From assembly GCF_022458865.1 (NCBI RefSeq), contig NZ_JAJNMU010000012.1, positions 186,001-250,000 on the forward strand: a stretch of 64,000 bases of DNA, given 5' to 3'. Shown here piece after piece: positions 35,506-44,324 of the stretch (the first letter of the stretch is position 1; each line of letters begins with the position of its first letter). The position numbers and the translations under genes are program-made. This DNA is from Paenibacillus periandrae (lineage in GTDB: Bacteria; Bacillota; Bacilli; Paenibacillales; NBRC-103111). The notes under the pieces are model-generated. The model did no database searches and was not told where the DNA came from. It saw nothing but the letters and a program-made list of their open reading frames with translations.

Positions 35506-36219
35506 ATGACGAATGATACTGGCACCTCCATAGCCTTGGAGTGCAGGCAGGTAACGATGAAAGTAAGAAAAAAGGAGATTTTGAATGAGGTAACGTTCTC
35601 TTTAGAAAAGGGACGTATTGCCGGATTGCTGGGTCCAAACGGTGCAGGCAAATCAACCCTGCTCAGTATTTGCACCGGATTAACGGAGCCTACAAGCGGA
35701 TCGGTACGGATCTTTGGTCAGCCAGCAGGCATAGAAAGCTTGCGTTCCATCGCAGTACTGCCGGACCGGGGAAAATTGCCCGGATGGTTGACGGCTGGGG
35801 AATGGCTTGCTTTTGCCGGTCAGATTTATCCGGATTGGGATTTCGAAAGGGCGGAGCAGTTAGTTCACTCATTACGAATCAACTTGGGTACGCGCATATC
35901 CGCCCAATCCCGCGGAGAGGAAGCTCGACTGCAGCTTATCAGCTGTCTGGCCCGCACCTCGCCTCTTGTCCTGCTGGATGAACCGTTCACCGGTGTGGAT
36001 ATGATTTCACGGGAGCTGATCGCTTCATCGGTCGTTGCTGATTTGGCAGACGGAGAACGGACCTTTCTCATAGCAACTCATGATATACGCGAAATGGAGC
36101 AGTTGTTCGATCGGATTATTTTGATCGGAAATGGCCGTGTTGTAGCCGACAACGAGGTCGATAGCTTAAGGGAACAAGGAACCTCCGTGGAATCCCGTTA
36201 TAGGGAAGTGTTCTCATGA
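35506..36219 (+). CDS. ABC transporter ATPase (YtrB-like)
   Basis: 237 residues. Walker A is GPNGAGKST, Walker B is LVLLDEP with FTGVD, and the switch histidine is in LIATHD. The signature motif is degenerate (QSRGEEARLQL in place of LSGGQ), as often seen in YtrB-like ATPases. ATG 35506 follows AGGAGGAG; the open frame starts at 35461 inside the repressor gene but has no signal there. The gene overlaps the permease gene by four bases, so both subunits are coupled. Confidence 0.9.
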   Translation: MTNDTGTSIALECRQVTMKVRKKEILNEVTFSLEKGRIAGLLGPNGAGKSTLLSICTGLTEPTSGSVRIFGQPAGIESLRSIAVLPDRGKLPGWLTAGEWLAFAGQIYPDWDFERAEQLVHSLRINLGTRISAQSRGEEARLQLISCLARTSPLVLLDEPFTGVDMISRELIASSVVADLADGERTFLIATHDIREMEQLFDRIILIGNGRVVADNEVDSLREQGTSVESRYREVFS

Positions 36220-37808
36220 AAAGTGTATGGACACTTGCAAAGCTTGAGCTTAGCAGGTACAGCACTTACCTGCCTGGAACCTCGCAAAGCAATTACATAC
36301 GCATCGGCCTGATCTTCCTCCTGCTGCTTGCAGCCAGTATGGCGTGGTCACGTGGTAATGTGAACGTCGGCAGCTTGTATGAATTGGGCTTCATCGCGTA
36401 CGTGGAGACGATGCTGATCATCATGGTATGGGAGGCACTGAACGGAGGCCGAGCCGGAAGAGGCCAGCAGTGGTGGCTGCTGCTGCCTTATTCAAGGCTG
36501 ACACTTGTTCTTGGCAAGGCTTTTAGCTTTGTGTGGCTGGGACTTTATCTCATTCTATTTATGCTTCTGCTCTGTACCATCCATTATGCGTTATTCGTCT
36601 TATGGGGAAGCGTACCCTATGCAGACGCAAGCAGCTTATGGCAAACGGCAGGTACCGCAGGATGGGCAGCTCTCGCAATACTACCCGTCATGAGCAGTAT
36701 CGGTTTGCTCATGTCCGTGTTTCAAATGTGGTGGACTCGTATTGGAACCGTGATTGTCTTCATCTATATTTCGATGCCGCTGCTGATCTTTGCACTCCTG
36801 GCTGGCAGCTCCGCTGCGATTGATTTTCAGTTCACGATACCAAGTGCACAGAATGTATGGCTGCTTGTGGCTGCGGGATGGTTATTCTCTTGCGCGGCTG
36901 TTTGGCTTTCAAGCGCGATAGGCATGAAGCAGCTAGCGAAGCTTCGTTTTCATGGCTATCCGGTCGTATCATCCCCGGAATTGCAGGTTCCACTGACAAT
37001 GGTGCCGTCGCAGGTAACGAAACGACGTTCTGGTGCTTTCTGGGCTTTGGTTGCCATGGAGAAACGACGGTATGACTGGATCAGTCGCCATGCTCCGAGG
37101 CGCATACGCTGGATCGTGTATGCACTGTTGGCCCTCATTGCCTTCTTTGGCTATCAGAATAGCGGCAGCCTGACGGATCTCATTTTCTTTCATTCGATCA
37201 TAACGATGTTCAGTTACATGGGTATTGTTGTATATGGATTGAATAAAAATGCAGATTTCAGCAAAGGATTTGCTCATTGGTGGCTGGCTTTTCCACATTC
37301 CCGATATGTCTTGCTGGGCAGCCGAATATTTGCTTATTTAACGTCGATGTTAACCTATTGGTTATTGGCCATGTTAAGTGCAGGTGTAGGATTCGCTTTA
37401 CGGCAATGGTTGAATCCAATGTCGGGGACGGATATTCTCATCGCAGGAAAATATATCGCCGAAAATGTAGTGCTCATGATCCCGCTTGCTGTTTTTTACG
37501 TGTTAGCTGTACAAATCATGCCAGCCGTGAATAAGTATCCGCTACTCATTATCTTGCTTGTTCCTTTATTAGCGAGTTACGGCTTCTGCATTCAGCTGCC
37601 TAATCTATGGGTTATGCCGGATCGGTTATCTGGGCTTGCTCTGCGTGATGGTCCTGCTCCGGACTTCCTCAAGCACCTGACCTTGCTTTACAGCATTGGC
37701 ATTCCAGCAGCTTTGATCGGCTTCGGGCTCGGTGGGAAATATTTAAATAGATACGCGATGATGAGGAATTCAATCTGGTTCCGAGGCCTTCGTGGGAAAG
37801 AACATTAA
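36216..37808 (+). CDS. ABC transporter permease of the YtrA-controlled operon
   Basis: 530 residues, very hydrophobic, with about twelve transmembrane segments in two halves separated by a positively charged stretch near residue 265-310. No conserved motif beyond this fold class was recognised, and the length is about twice that of a simple ABC-2 permease, suggesting a fused or duplicated subunit. The ATG overlaps the ATPase stop. Context suggests export of, or protection from, a cell-envelope-active compound. Confidence 0.82.
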   Translation: MKSVWTLAKLELSRYSTYLPGTSQSNYIRIGLIFLLLLAASMAWSRGNVNVGSLYELGFIAYVETMLIIMVWEALNGGRAGRGQQWWLLLPYSRLTLVLGKAFSFVWLGLYLILFMLLLCTIHYALFVLWGSVPYADASSLWQTAGTAGWAALAILPVMSSIGLLMSVFQMWWTRIGTVIVFIYISMPLLIFALLAGSSAAIDFQFTIPSAQNVWLLVAAGWLFSCAAVWLSSAIGMKQLAKLRFHGYPVVSSPELQVPLTMVPSQVTKRRSGAFWALVAMEKRRYDWISRHAPRRIRWIVYALLALIAFFGYQNSGSLTDLIFFHSIITMFSYMGIVVYGLNKNADFSKGFAHWWLAFPHSRYVLLGSRIFAYLTSMLTYWLLAMLSAGVGFALRQWLNPMSGTDILIAGKYIAENVVLMIPLAVFYVLAVQIMPAVNKYPLLIILLVPLLASYGFCIQLPNLWVMPDRLSGLALRDGPAPDFLKHLTLLYSIGIPAALIGFGLGGKYLNRYAMMRNSIWFRGLRGKEH

Positions 37809-37915
37809 CGCCAGACGGACAGATAGATAACCTCCAAAATTGTCGGATGTATGAATTTTTCTCATTCACTCTTAGATTGGCTCAGCAATGAATGGTTAAA
37901 GCAGGCAAGGAGACG

Positions 37916-37946
37916 TATAATACGTATAGTGACATCCAATGTTACT
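37916..37946 (+). promoter_or_regulatory. Promoter with overlapping inverted repeat upstream of hemY
   Basis: A perfect TATAAT lies at 37916-37921, with no strong -35. Directly after it, AGTGACAT (37928-37935) and ATGTTACT (37939-37946) form an inverted repeat with one wobble pair, centred just past the expected start point. It is a possible operator for an unknown repressor. Confidence 0.4.
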
Positions 37947-37983
37947 GCATATTATTTATCTAATTAGGTTAGGTGGAATCACT

Positions 37984-39369
37984 ATGAAAACAATAGTCGT
38001 TGTTGGTGGTGGCATTACCGGGTTATCCACTGCCTATTATCTTCAAAAGATGATAAAAGCCCAGAAGCAGGCGGCAAAAATCGTGCTGATAGAAGCGAAT
38101 GATACCTTGGGCGGTAAAATCAGAACCGCTCATGAAGGTGAGTTTATAATGGAGACGGGAGCGGATTCGATTGTCGCCCGTAAAACGAATGTAGCTCCAT
38201 TTCTGGAAGAGCTGGGCTTACAGGAGGACGTTGTATATAACGCAACAGGAGTCTCTTTTATTCATACAGATGGCGAATTGAAAGCCATTCCGAAGGATGC
38301 GGTTTTCGGTATCCCGCTTAGTCTGGAATCATTGGCCAAGACGGATCTGATTTCAGCGCAGGGAAAGGTAGAAGCTTTAAAAGACTTCTACACACCAAAT
38401 GAAACCTTTACCAAGGAGCATTCAATTGGGGAATTCCTGGAATATTTTCTCGGTAAGGAGCTAGTGGAGAAACAAATTTCTCCTGTACTGTCCGGCGTGT
38501 ATTCCGGTCGGCTGCAGGATTTAACCATTGCGTCGACGCTTCCTTATTTGCTGGATTATAAAAATGAATACGGCAGCATCATTCAAGGCTTGTCGGAGAA
38601 CAAGCAGCGTTTTCAGGGGACAGGCGGCAAGAAATTTTTGTCGTTCAAGCAGGGTGTGTCTTCGTTAATTGATAGAATGGAAGAACGGCTAACGGATGTT
38701 GAGCTGTATAAAGGTGTGCAGGCTGAACAAATCGGGAAGCAGCAGGATCGGTACATCGTTTCTTTGTCCAATCAGATTGAGCTGGAAGCGGATTTCATCG
38801 TGCTGAGCACACTGCATCCGGTGGCACAGCACCTTCTCCATGATGAGAGGCTGGATGAGGATTTCGAGCAATTGACCAACAGCTCTCTCATCAGTGTCTA
38901 TCTGGGATTTGACATTCCGGACAGCGAACTGCCCAAGGACGGGACAGGCTTCATCGTCGCAGAAGGCAGTGATCTGGTATGTAATGCCTGTACGTGGACC
39001 AGCCGCAAATGGGAGCATACCTCAGAGCAGAACCGTTTACTGGTAAGACTTTTTTATAAAAGCACCTGTCGTGATTATGAAAAGCTTCTGCAAATGACAC
39101 AGGAACAATTAATCCAGGTAGCGCGACAAGATATCGAAGACTGCCTTGGCCTTACAGGTACACCGATTTCATCTGATATTACCAAATGGCACGAAACCAT
39201 GCCTAACTATCATTTGAAGCACCCGCATATTGTAAAATCATTGGAAGCCAAACTAGCAGAGAGCTATCCTAATGTCATCTTGGCCGGGTGCTCCTATTAT
39301 GGTGTAGGTATTCCCGATTGTATCCTGAACGGAGAACATACCGCACAAAGGATTGCCGAGCGCTTGTGA
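37984..39369 (+). CDS. hemY: Coproporphyrinogen III / protoporphyrinogen IX oxidase, FAD-dependent
   Basis: 461 residues. The N-terminal dinucleotide loop VVVGGGITGLSTAYYL binds FAD; ETGADSIVARK is a family signature; and the C-terminus shows GCSYYGVGIPDCILNGEHT, the usual end of bacterial HemY. In Firmicutes this enzyme oxidises coproporphyrinogen III to coproporphyrin III (then named CgoX) in heme synthesis. AGGTGG precedes ATG 37984; the open frame extends 15 codons upstream without a signal. It stands alone here, apart from hemEH. Confidence 0.92.
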   Translation: MKTIVVVGGGITGLSTAYYLQKMIKAQKQAAKIVLIEANDTLGGKIRTAHEGEFIMETGADSIVARKTNVAPFLEELGLQEDVVYNATGVSFIHTDGELKAIPKDAVFGIPLSLESLAKTDLISAQGKVEALKDFYTPNETFTKEHSIGEFLEYFLGKELVEKQISPVLSGVYSGRLQDLTIASTLPYLLDYKNEYGSIIQGLSENKQRFQGTGGKKFLSFKQGVSSLIDRMEERLTDVELYKGVQAEQIGKQQDRYIVSLSNQIELEADFIVLSTLHPVAQHLLHDERLDEDFEQLTNSSLISVYLGFDIPDSELPKDGTGFIVAEGSDLVCNACTWTSRKWEHTSEQNRLLVRLFYKSTCRDYEKLLQMTQEQLIQVARQDIEDCLGLTGTPISSDITKWHETMPNYHLKHPHIVKSLEAKLAESYPNVILAGCSYYGVGIPDCILNGEHTAQRIAERL

Positions 39370-39413
39370 GATATAATCGAACAGGCAGCATCTACCAATA
39401 AATCAGTACACGT

Positions 39414-39443
39414 AAAAACCTTCCTAATTCAGGAAGGTTTATT
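39414..39443. terminator. Bidirectional terminator between hemY and the RarD-like gene
   Basis: A perfect CCTTCCT/AGGAAGG stem with a five-base loop. On the minus strand it is followed by TTTTT, on the plus strand by TTTATTGTT. It serves both convergent genes, more strongly the minus-strand one. Confidence 0.85.
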
Positions 39444-39458
39444 GTTGATGCCAAATCC

Positions 39459-40349
39459 CTACGCAGCTTGATTGACAACTTTTGCCGCTCTCGATTTTTT
39501 GAACGTGACCAAGGAATAGATGATCAACGCAAGCCAGATAAACGAAAAAGCGATCAATTGCGGTTCAGTAAACGGCTCGTGAAATACAAAAATAGCTAAC
39601 AGCAGGCTTGTTGTCGGAGCGATATATTGGATAAAGCCGACCATCGAAAGTGGAAGCAGCTTGGCTGCCTGAGCAAACCAGAATAATGGCAAGGCGGTTG
39701 CCGCTCCCGATAATAGAAGAAGCACAATCGAATAGCTGGGTAAAGAAGAGACTGTGGCTGAGCCGGCTGATTGAATGTACAACAAATAACCGAACGCAAT
39801 AGGGAAAACAACGATGGTTTCCCAGGTGAGACCCAGCAAAACATCCAGACCCGCCATCTTTTTGGCAAGACCATATAGCGCAAAAGAGACAGCTAAGGAA
39901 ATCGCCACCCAAGGAATCGTTCCGTATTGAATGGCCATTATCAACACACCGAAGCCCGCCAACAGAATTGCCACCCATTGACCGGCTGAAAGTCGTTCTT
40001 TTAAGAAAATGACGGCGAACACAACGCTTATCAACGGATTCATATAATAGCCTAAGCTCGTCTCGATCACATGTCCATTATTGACTGCCCATATGAATAA
40101 AAACCAGTTGCAGCTTATGAATATGGAGCAAAGCAAGACGGCTACTTTGCTTTTTAGATTGGGAACAACCGATTTAAGCTGCTTCCATCGTTTCGCTGCA
40201 CTAACCAGAATAGCTACAAAAACTAATGACCATACAATTCGATGAGCAAGAATCTCCCAAGCAGGCATGGATTGGAAGAGACGCCAATATAGCGGCAAAA
40301 AGCCCCACGAAAAATAAGCTAATATGCTATAGATGACTCCTTTTTTCAT
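39459..40349 (-). CDS. rarD: RarD-like EamA-family transporter
   Basis: 296 residues with about ten transmembrane helices in two EamA repeats. Recognisable segments are SILAYFSWGFLPLYW at the N-terminus, ILAHRIVWSLVFV, CNWFLFIWAVNNGHVIETSL and YYMNPLISVVFAVIFLKERL, all typical of RarD. The substrate of RarD proteins is not established. The frame is open from a GTG at 40355, but ATG at 40349 is ten bases after AAGGAG and is preferred; the difference is two residues. Confidence 0.9.
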   Translation of the reverse strand: MKKGVIYSILAYFSWGFLPLYWRLFQSMPAWEILAHRIVWSLVFVAILVSAAKRWKQLKSVVPNLKSKVAVLLCSIFISCNWFLFIWAVNNGHVIETSLGYYMNPLISVVFAVIFLKERLSAGQWVAILLAGFGVLIMAIQYGTIPWVAISLAVSFALYGLAKKMAGLDVLLGLTWETIVVFPIAFGYLLYIQSAGSATVSSLPSYSIVLLLLSGAATALPLFWFAQAAKLLPLSMVGFIQYIAPTTSLLLAIFVFHEPFTEPQLIAFSFIWLALIIYSLVTFKKSRAAKVVNQAA

Positions 40350-40551
40350 GAACACAAGACTCCTTTTTCAAAAGTAAGTCCTAGTGTAACAAAATTACCC
40401 CAATAATGTAACCCTACCCGAGTCATCTACTCCAACATGGGAGTTGATGTTTGTTTAAAATAAAATTTTCAATGGATACTTCCTATATCTTAATGGTAAA
40501 GTAAAAGATAGGCAGTACATAGGACTATTTAGTCAGGAGTGTTGAACATTT

Positions 40552-41286
40552 ATGAAACAGAACCAATATGATGATCACGATTTTTTTGATAAATACAGTC
40601 AGATGCCTCGTTCTATCGGTGGATTACAAGCCGCTGGGGAATGGCCTGCGCTCCGTGCTATGCTTCCTGAACTTCGCGATAAAAGAGTTCTTGATCTTGG
40701 CTGCGGCTATGGATGGCATTGCCGATATGCGCGCGAGCAGTCGGCCAAGTCAGTGGTAGGTGTAGATCTATCCGAGAAAATGCTAGCACGCGCCATAGAT
40801 AGCACTGACGATTCCGGGATCGAATATCGTCGGCTGGCAATTGAAGATATCGATTTTGCCGCAGAGGAATTCGATGTAGTCATAAGCTCACTGGCGCTGC
40901 ATTATGTGGAGCCATTTGATAGCGTTTGCCGTAAAATACATCATTGTCTTGCACCTGGAGGCACCTTCGTGCTTTCGGTTGAACATCCGGTGTTTACCGC
41001 ACTTGCTGCACAGGATTGGTACTATGGTCCGCAGGGGGAACGCTTGCATTGGCCTGTTGACCATTACCAGAATGAAGGTCTGCGGCAGGCAAGATTTTTG
41101 GATACCGATGTTGTCAAATATCATCGAACTCTCGCTACGTATATGAATGCGTTAATAGATTCCGGTTTCACCATTACGAGGCTCTCCGAGCCACAACCAA
41201 CACCTGAAATACTCGCCAAATTTCCTGAAATGCAAGACGAAACCCGCCGTCCTATTTTCCTCTTGATTGCAGCAGTCAAGAATTAG
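40552..41286 (+). CDS. Class I SAM-dependent methyltransferase
   Basis: 244 residues. The SAM-binding motif I is VLDLGCGYGWHCRYA (about residues 45-59), followed by VGVDLSEKML and VISSLALHYV, as in UbiE/Methyltransf_11-type enzymes. AGGAGTG lies about ten bases before ATG 40552. The substrate is not apparent. It is followed 42 bases later by a LuxR-type regulator gene, but a functional link is not obvious. A 12-bp palindrome (GACTATTTAGTC, 40523-40534) lies just before the ribosome binding site. Confidence 0.88.
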   Translation: MKQNQYDDHDFFDKYSQMPRSIGGLQAAGEWPALRAMLPELRDKRVLDLGCGYGWHCRYAREQSAKSVVGVDLSEKMLARAIDSTDDSGIEYRRLAIEDIDFAAEEFDVVISSLALHYVEPFDSVCRKIHHCLAPGGTFVLSVEHPVFTALAAQDWYYGPQGERLHWPVDHYQNEGLRQARFLDTDVVKYHRTLATYMNALIDSGFTITRLSEPQPTPEILAKFPEMQDETRRPIFLLIAAVKN

Positions 41287-41328
41287 AGAAGTGACAATTT
41301 ATGGAATCCACAAAGAAGGGTGAACAAA

Positions 41329-43413
41329 GTGCGCGAAAAAGAAATTGACACAGCGATTGTGCAGCAGGATTCGGTGGACGATAGGGGTGGACCTGGTGGA
41401 ATGAGCGGATTCGAGATACGAGAGGAACAGTTCCTGGTCGGTCGGAATGGGCAGCATGAGCGATTTAACGCCTATTTGACGGGACAAAGTAATTCTGGTC
41501 AATCCATTTGGAATATTTACGGAACTGCGGGTGTAGGCAAGAGCTTTCTGCTCGATTCATTTTGCCGAAAAGCACGGCTTGCAGGCATCCCGATGCTGCA
41601 TCTGGACAGCCGCGATTTTAATCATAAGGGCGAGCAGTTGTTTCGTCAGCTGCTGGATCAGCTAATACTGCTGAAGCAGGTCGATGAGCATGTCTTACAA
41701 CAGCAGCCGCTGGAATCCTGTTTGACCCTGCTTAAGCAGCTGTCTCAGAGGACTCAGGTGGTGCTGGCCTTTGACACGTATGAGGAAATGGGAGAGCTGG
41801 ACGGATTGCTGCGCGAACGACTATTCAAGCGTCTGCCTGACAATGTGCTGCTCATTCTTGCCGGCCGCTATAAGCTTAATGACCAATGGATCTTGTCTCC
41901 TGCTTTGAGAGAACGGATTTATTATATGCCGCTCGGAAACTTGACTGACAGCGAAAGCGAGTCATACCTTCGATGCTCCGGCATTGTAGAAGACCATAAA
42001 ATCACACGAATTCAAAGGAAAACCGGTGGACATCCCCTCGCCCTGTCCCTTGCTGCCGCGGTACCCCTCCAAGACGAATGGACAGCGTCTCCAACCGACG
42101 ATACCGGTTGGTTTGACCTTCTGGTCAAGGCATGGCTTCGCGAGGTCCCTGATGCAAGACTTCGTCGCATGGTCGAAGCGGCGGCCGTACTGCTTCATGT
42201 TAACCGGGAAGTGCTGACCTTTATTACGGAGGAAGAGGTCGACGATCCATTGTTTGATGCATTGATTTCCTTGTCCTTTGTACGTAAAACGGGACGTGGC
42301 TGGATGCTGCACGATCTGATGCGGATAGCTGCGCGCAAGCAGCTGGAGGAGCGGACACCGGAATATTTTCACCGACTGATGGGCAGAGCCGCGTACTATT
42401 ATGCTGATTTGATCAGGCAAATCTCAGGCTCCCGCAGCACAGAGTGGGAGGTAGGGGAGCTGTTCTACTATACAACGGGCAACATCATGGTACGGGCTTT
42501 GATTCAGTCCTCTTCGAGAGGTCAGTATGCTTGGGAATCGTTGACGCTGGCCAATATCGAAGAAGGGGAGGCTTACCTGCGAGGAAGAACGGAAGCAGCA
42601 ACAGCTCTATCTTTCTCCGGGTCCGACCCGCAAACGGAACAAACCTATCATGAATTTGTGGCCAAGGAGGATATGAAGCTGACGATCAAGGGGATTGATC
42701 TGCAAGCTTTGGTCCGGCTGGATCGGCAGTCCGTCATGCTGCTTCGCTCAGGAAGCGGTGAAGCGGTCGGATTGGCCTCCATGATTCCGATCCATTCGGC
42801 AACCCTGCCTTATTTGAAAACGGACCCGTTTTCCGCTCCGTATTTATCTTCTCTATCACCTGAGGAATTGAAGCTTCTGGAGGTCGATCCACCTGGTCAA
42901 TCGGGATGGTTCATCCGAACTATCGATTACAAGGACTGGAAAAATGTCAATCTGATCATCGAAGCGATGTATTTGATTTTTTCCTATTTGTGCTCGGGTG
43001 GACTTTTTATCGCTTCTCCGCCGCCATTGGAATTTTTTCAGGGGGCGCACTTGAGTATGGGCTTTCAAATTGCCCCCGGTGTTGTTCACCGGCATTATGA
43101 TGGCAAGACGTCAACGCCGACATTTGTGCTCGACACGAGAGGAGAGAAGCTGGAGGCATTTCTTCGATTTCTGCTTAAGCAGGGAGGGTATTCCGGTTTT
43201 GCACCGAACTTGCCGGCCGGTCTGCTTGAGCGGCTGACGAAACGGGAGGGAGAGGTCGTTCTGCTCGCAATAGACGGACAAACCAATGGAGAAATTGCCA
43301 AAACCCTTTATGTTAGCGAGGTTACTGTAAAAAAGCATATGAGTTCGATTTTCGTCAAGCTGGCGGTGAAAAACCGCAACCAATTAATTAAGCTTTTTAC
43401 GAGTAAGCCCTAA
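41329..43413 (+). CDS. P-loop NTPase/LuxR-type transcriptional regulator
   Basis: 694 residues. An N-terminal NTPase domain has Walker A GTAGVGKS (about residues 65-72) and a Walker-B-like VVLAFDTYEEMGEL, then KTGGHPLALSLAAA typical of STAND ATPases. The C-terminal LuxR HTH is clear: LTKREGEVVLLAIDGQTNGE, then VSEVTVKKHMSSIFVKL. The middle lacks obvious TPR repeats and the protein is shorter than the usual 850-950 residue MalT-like regulators. GTG 41329 follows AGAAGG by nine bases; GTG 41320 overlaps that site. The signal it senses is unknown. Confidence 0.85.
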   Translation: MREKEIDTAIVQQDSVDDRGGPGGMSGFEIREEQFLVGRNGQHERFNAYLTGQSNSGQSIWNIYGTAGVGKSFLLDSFCRKARLAGIPMLHLDSRDFNHKGEQLFRQLLDQLILLKQVDEHVLQQQPLESCLTLLKQLSQRTQVVLAFDTYEEMGELDGLLRERLFKRLPDNVLLILAGRYKLNDQWILSPALRERIYYMPLGNLTDSESESYLRCSGIVEDHKITRIQRKTGGHPLALSLAAAVPLQDEWTASPTDDTGWFDLLVKAWLREVPDARLRRMVEAAAVLLHVNREVLTFITEEEVDDPLFDALISLSFVRKTGRGWMLHDLMRIAARKQLEERTPEYFHRLMGRAAYYYADLIRQISGSRSTEWEVGELFYYTTGNIMVRALIQSSSRGQYAWESLTLANIEEGEAYLRGRTEAATALSFSGSDPQTEQTYHEFVAKEDMKLTIKGIDLQALVRLDRQSVMLLRSGSGEAVGLASMIPIHSATLPYLKTDPFSAPYLSSLSPEELKLLEVDPPGQSGWFIRTIDYKDWKNVNLIIEAMYLIFSYLCSGGLFIASPPPLEFFQGAHLSMGFQIAPGVVHRHYDGKTSTPTFVLDTRGEKLEAFLRFLLKQGGYSGFAPNLPAGLLERLTKREGEVVLLAIDGQTNGEIAKTLYVSEVTVKKHMSSIFVKLAVKNRNQLIKLFTSKP

Positions 43414-43428
43414 GCACTTATCTATTCC

Positions 43429-43460
43429 AGCTCACACCTTTAAGTGGTGTGGGCTTTTTA
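43429..43460 (+). terminator. Rho-independent terminator after the LuxR-type regulator
   Basis: AGCTCACACC and GGTGTGGGCT (ten pairs, one wobble) with a seven-base loop are followed by TTTTTATTTTTT. It lies 16 bases after the stop. Confidence 0.9.
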
Positions 43461-43691
43461 TTTTTTAACGTCATATACAATAAATGTGAATGATACTTAG
43501 CGCTTGCGTGTATGAGACCATTACTATACGAACGGATAATATCAAGCATCAAACCTTCCTGTTATATTAATTCATGAATAAGGTGCTGGGTGTTGACTGA
43601 TCGGCTGCGGGGACACCGTTTCATCATGATTATTTAGGTAAAAGACGTATTTCATGCGGCTATGGCCCAACTAAGTAGGGGGAAGATAAGT

Positions 43692-44066
43692 ATGGGAATC
43701 AAATTCATTAAAGTCTCTGTTGTTTATTTTGTTATCGGTATTCTTCTGGGCATGTATATGTCCATGGCAAGCCAGCATGTATTCGCGAGTGTGCATGCAC
43801 ATATCAACCTGCTGGGCTGGCTGTCGTTTGCAGTGTCTGGCATTATATACCATTTATTTCCAAGGGCGGGGTACAGCCGTTTGGCCCTCGTACATTACTG
43901 GCTGCACAACATTGGATTGCCACCGATGATGCTGGGATTGTTTCTGTTACTTAGCGGAGCTGCGTCATTCGAGTTCCTGATTCCGATTGGGGCAACTCTG
44001 GTTGTAATTAGTGTCATCCTGTTCGCGATCAATTTACTGATCAATATCCGATCGTCGGAAGGGTAA
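43692..44066 (+). CDS. Small heme-copper-oxidase subunit I-like membrane protein
   Basis: 124 residues with about four transmembrane helices. The segments SVHAHINLLGWLSFAVSGIIYHLFP and LVHYWLHNIGLPPMML resemble the core helices of cbb3-type cytochrome oxidase subunit I, including several conserved histidines, but the protein is about a quarter of the length of a true subunit I. Such mini-proteins are usually annotated as cytochrome c oxidase-like with unproven function; heme binding is possible. GGGGGAAG lies before ATG 43692. The region 43461-43691 before it has no gene and no promoter I can support. Confidence 0.75.
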   Translation: MGIKFIKVSVVYFVIGILLGMYMSMASQHVFASVHAHINLLGWLSFAVSGIIYHLFPRAGYSRLALVHYWLHNIGLPPMMLGLFLLLSGAASFEFLIPIGATLVVISVILFAINLLINIRSSEG

Positions 44067-44123
44067 GAATCGTACTCCCTATCTGTGACAAAATCCTTAT
44101 TCATCGATATAGTAATATTTTCC

Positions 44124-44169
44124 ATGGAGAAGTTTATTATTATGCTATCATGATAATAAACTTCTCTAT
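44124..44169. repeat. Long AT-rich inverted repeat
   Basis: A 21-bp stem with only wobble mismatches: left arm 44124-44144, loop CTAT, right arm 44149-44169, core GAGAAGTTTATTAT with ATAATAAACTTCTC. It lies 58 bases after the small oxidase-like gene and may be its terminator, although only TTTCT follows. The rest of 44067-44255 holds nothing I can name. Confidence 0.7.
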
Positions 44170-44255
44170 TTCTATGTTAATACGGATATATGACCTATTT
44201 CACTTAAATGGAGAAAATAAATAGCCAGAACTCCTGTTCATAGCTGCTTTTACGC

Positions 44256-44302
44256 TTGACGGGGTGAAGCATTATACATACATTAAATAGGTACCTATTT
44301 AA
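44256..44302 (+). promoter_or_regulatory. MFS exporter promoter with perfect 20-bp operator palindrome
   Basis: A -35 box TTGACG (44256-44261) is 17 bases from a -10-like TACATT (44279-44284). The palindrome TTAAATAGGTACCTATTTAA (44283-44302) is perfect over 20 bases and centred on the expected start point at about 44292, 23 bases before the ATG. This is a strong repressor-operator arrangement. No adjacent regulator gene is present. Confidence 0.7.
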
Positions 44303-44324
44303 CCTGAAAAGAAGGTCATTCCGA

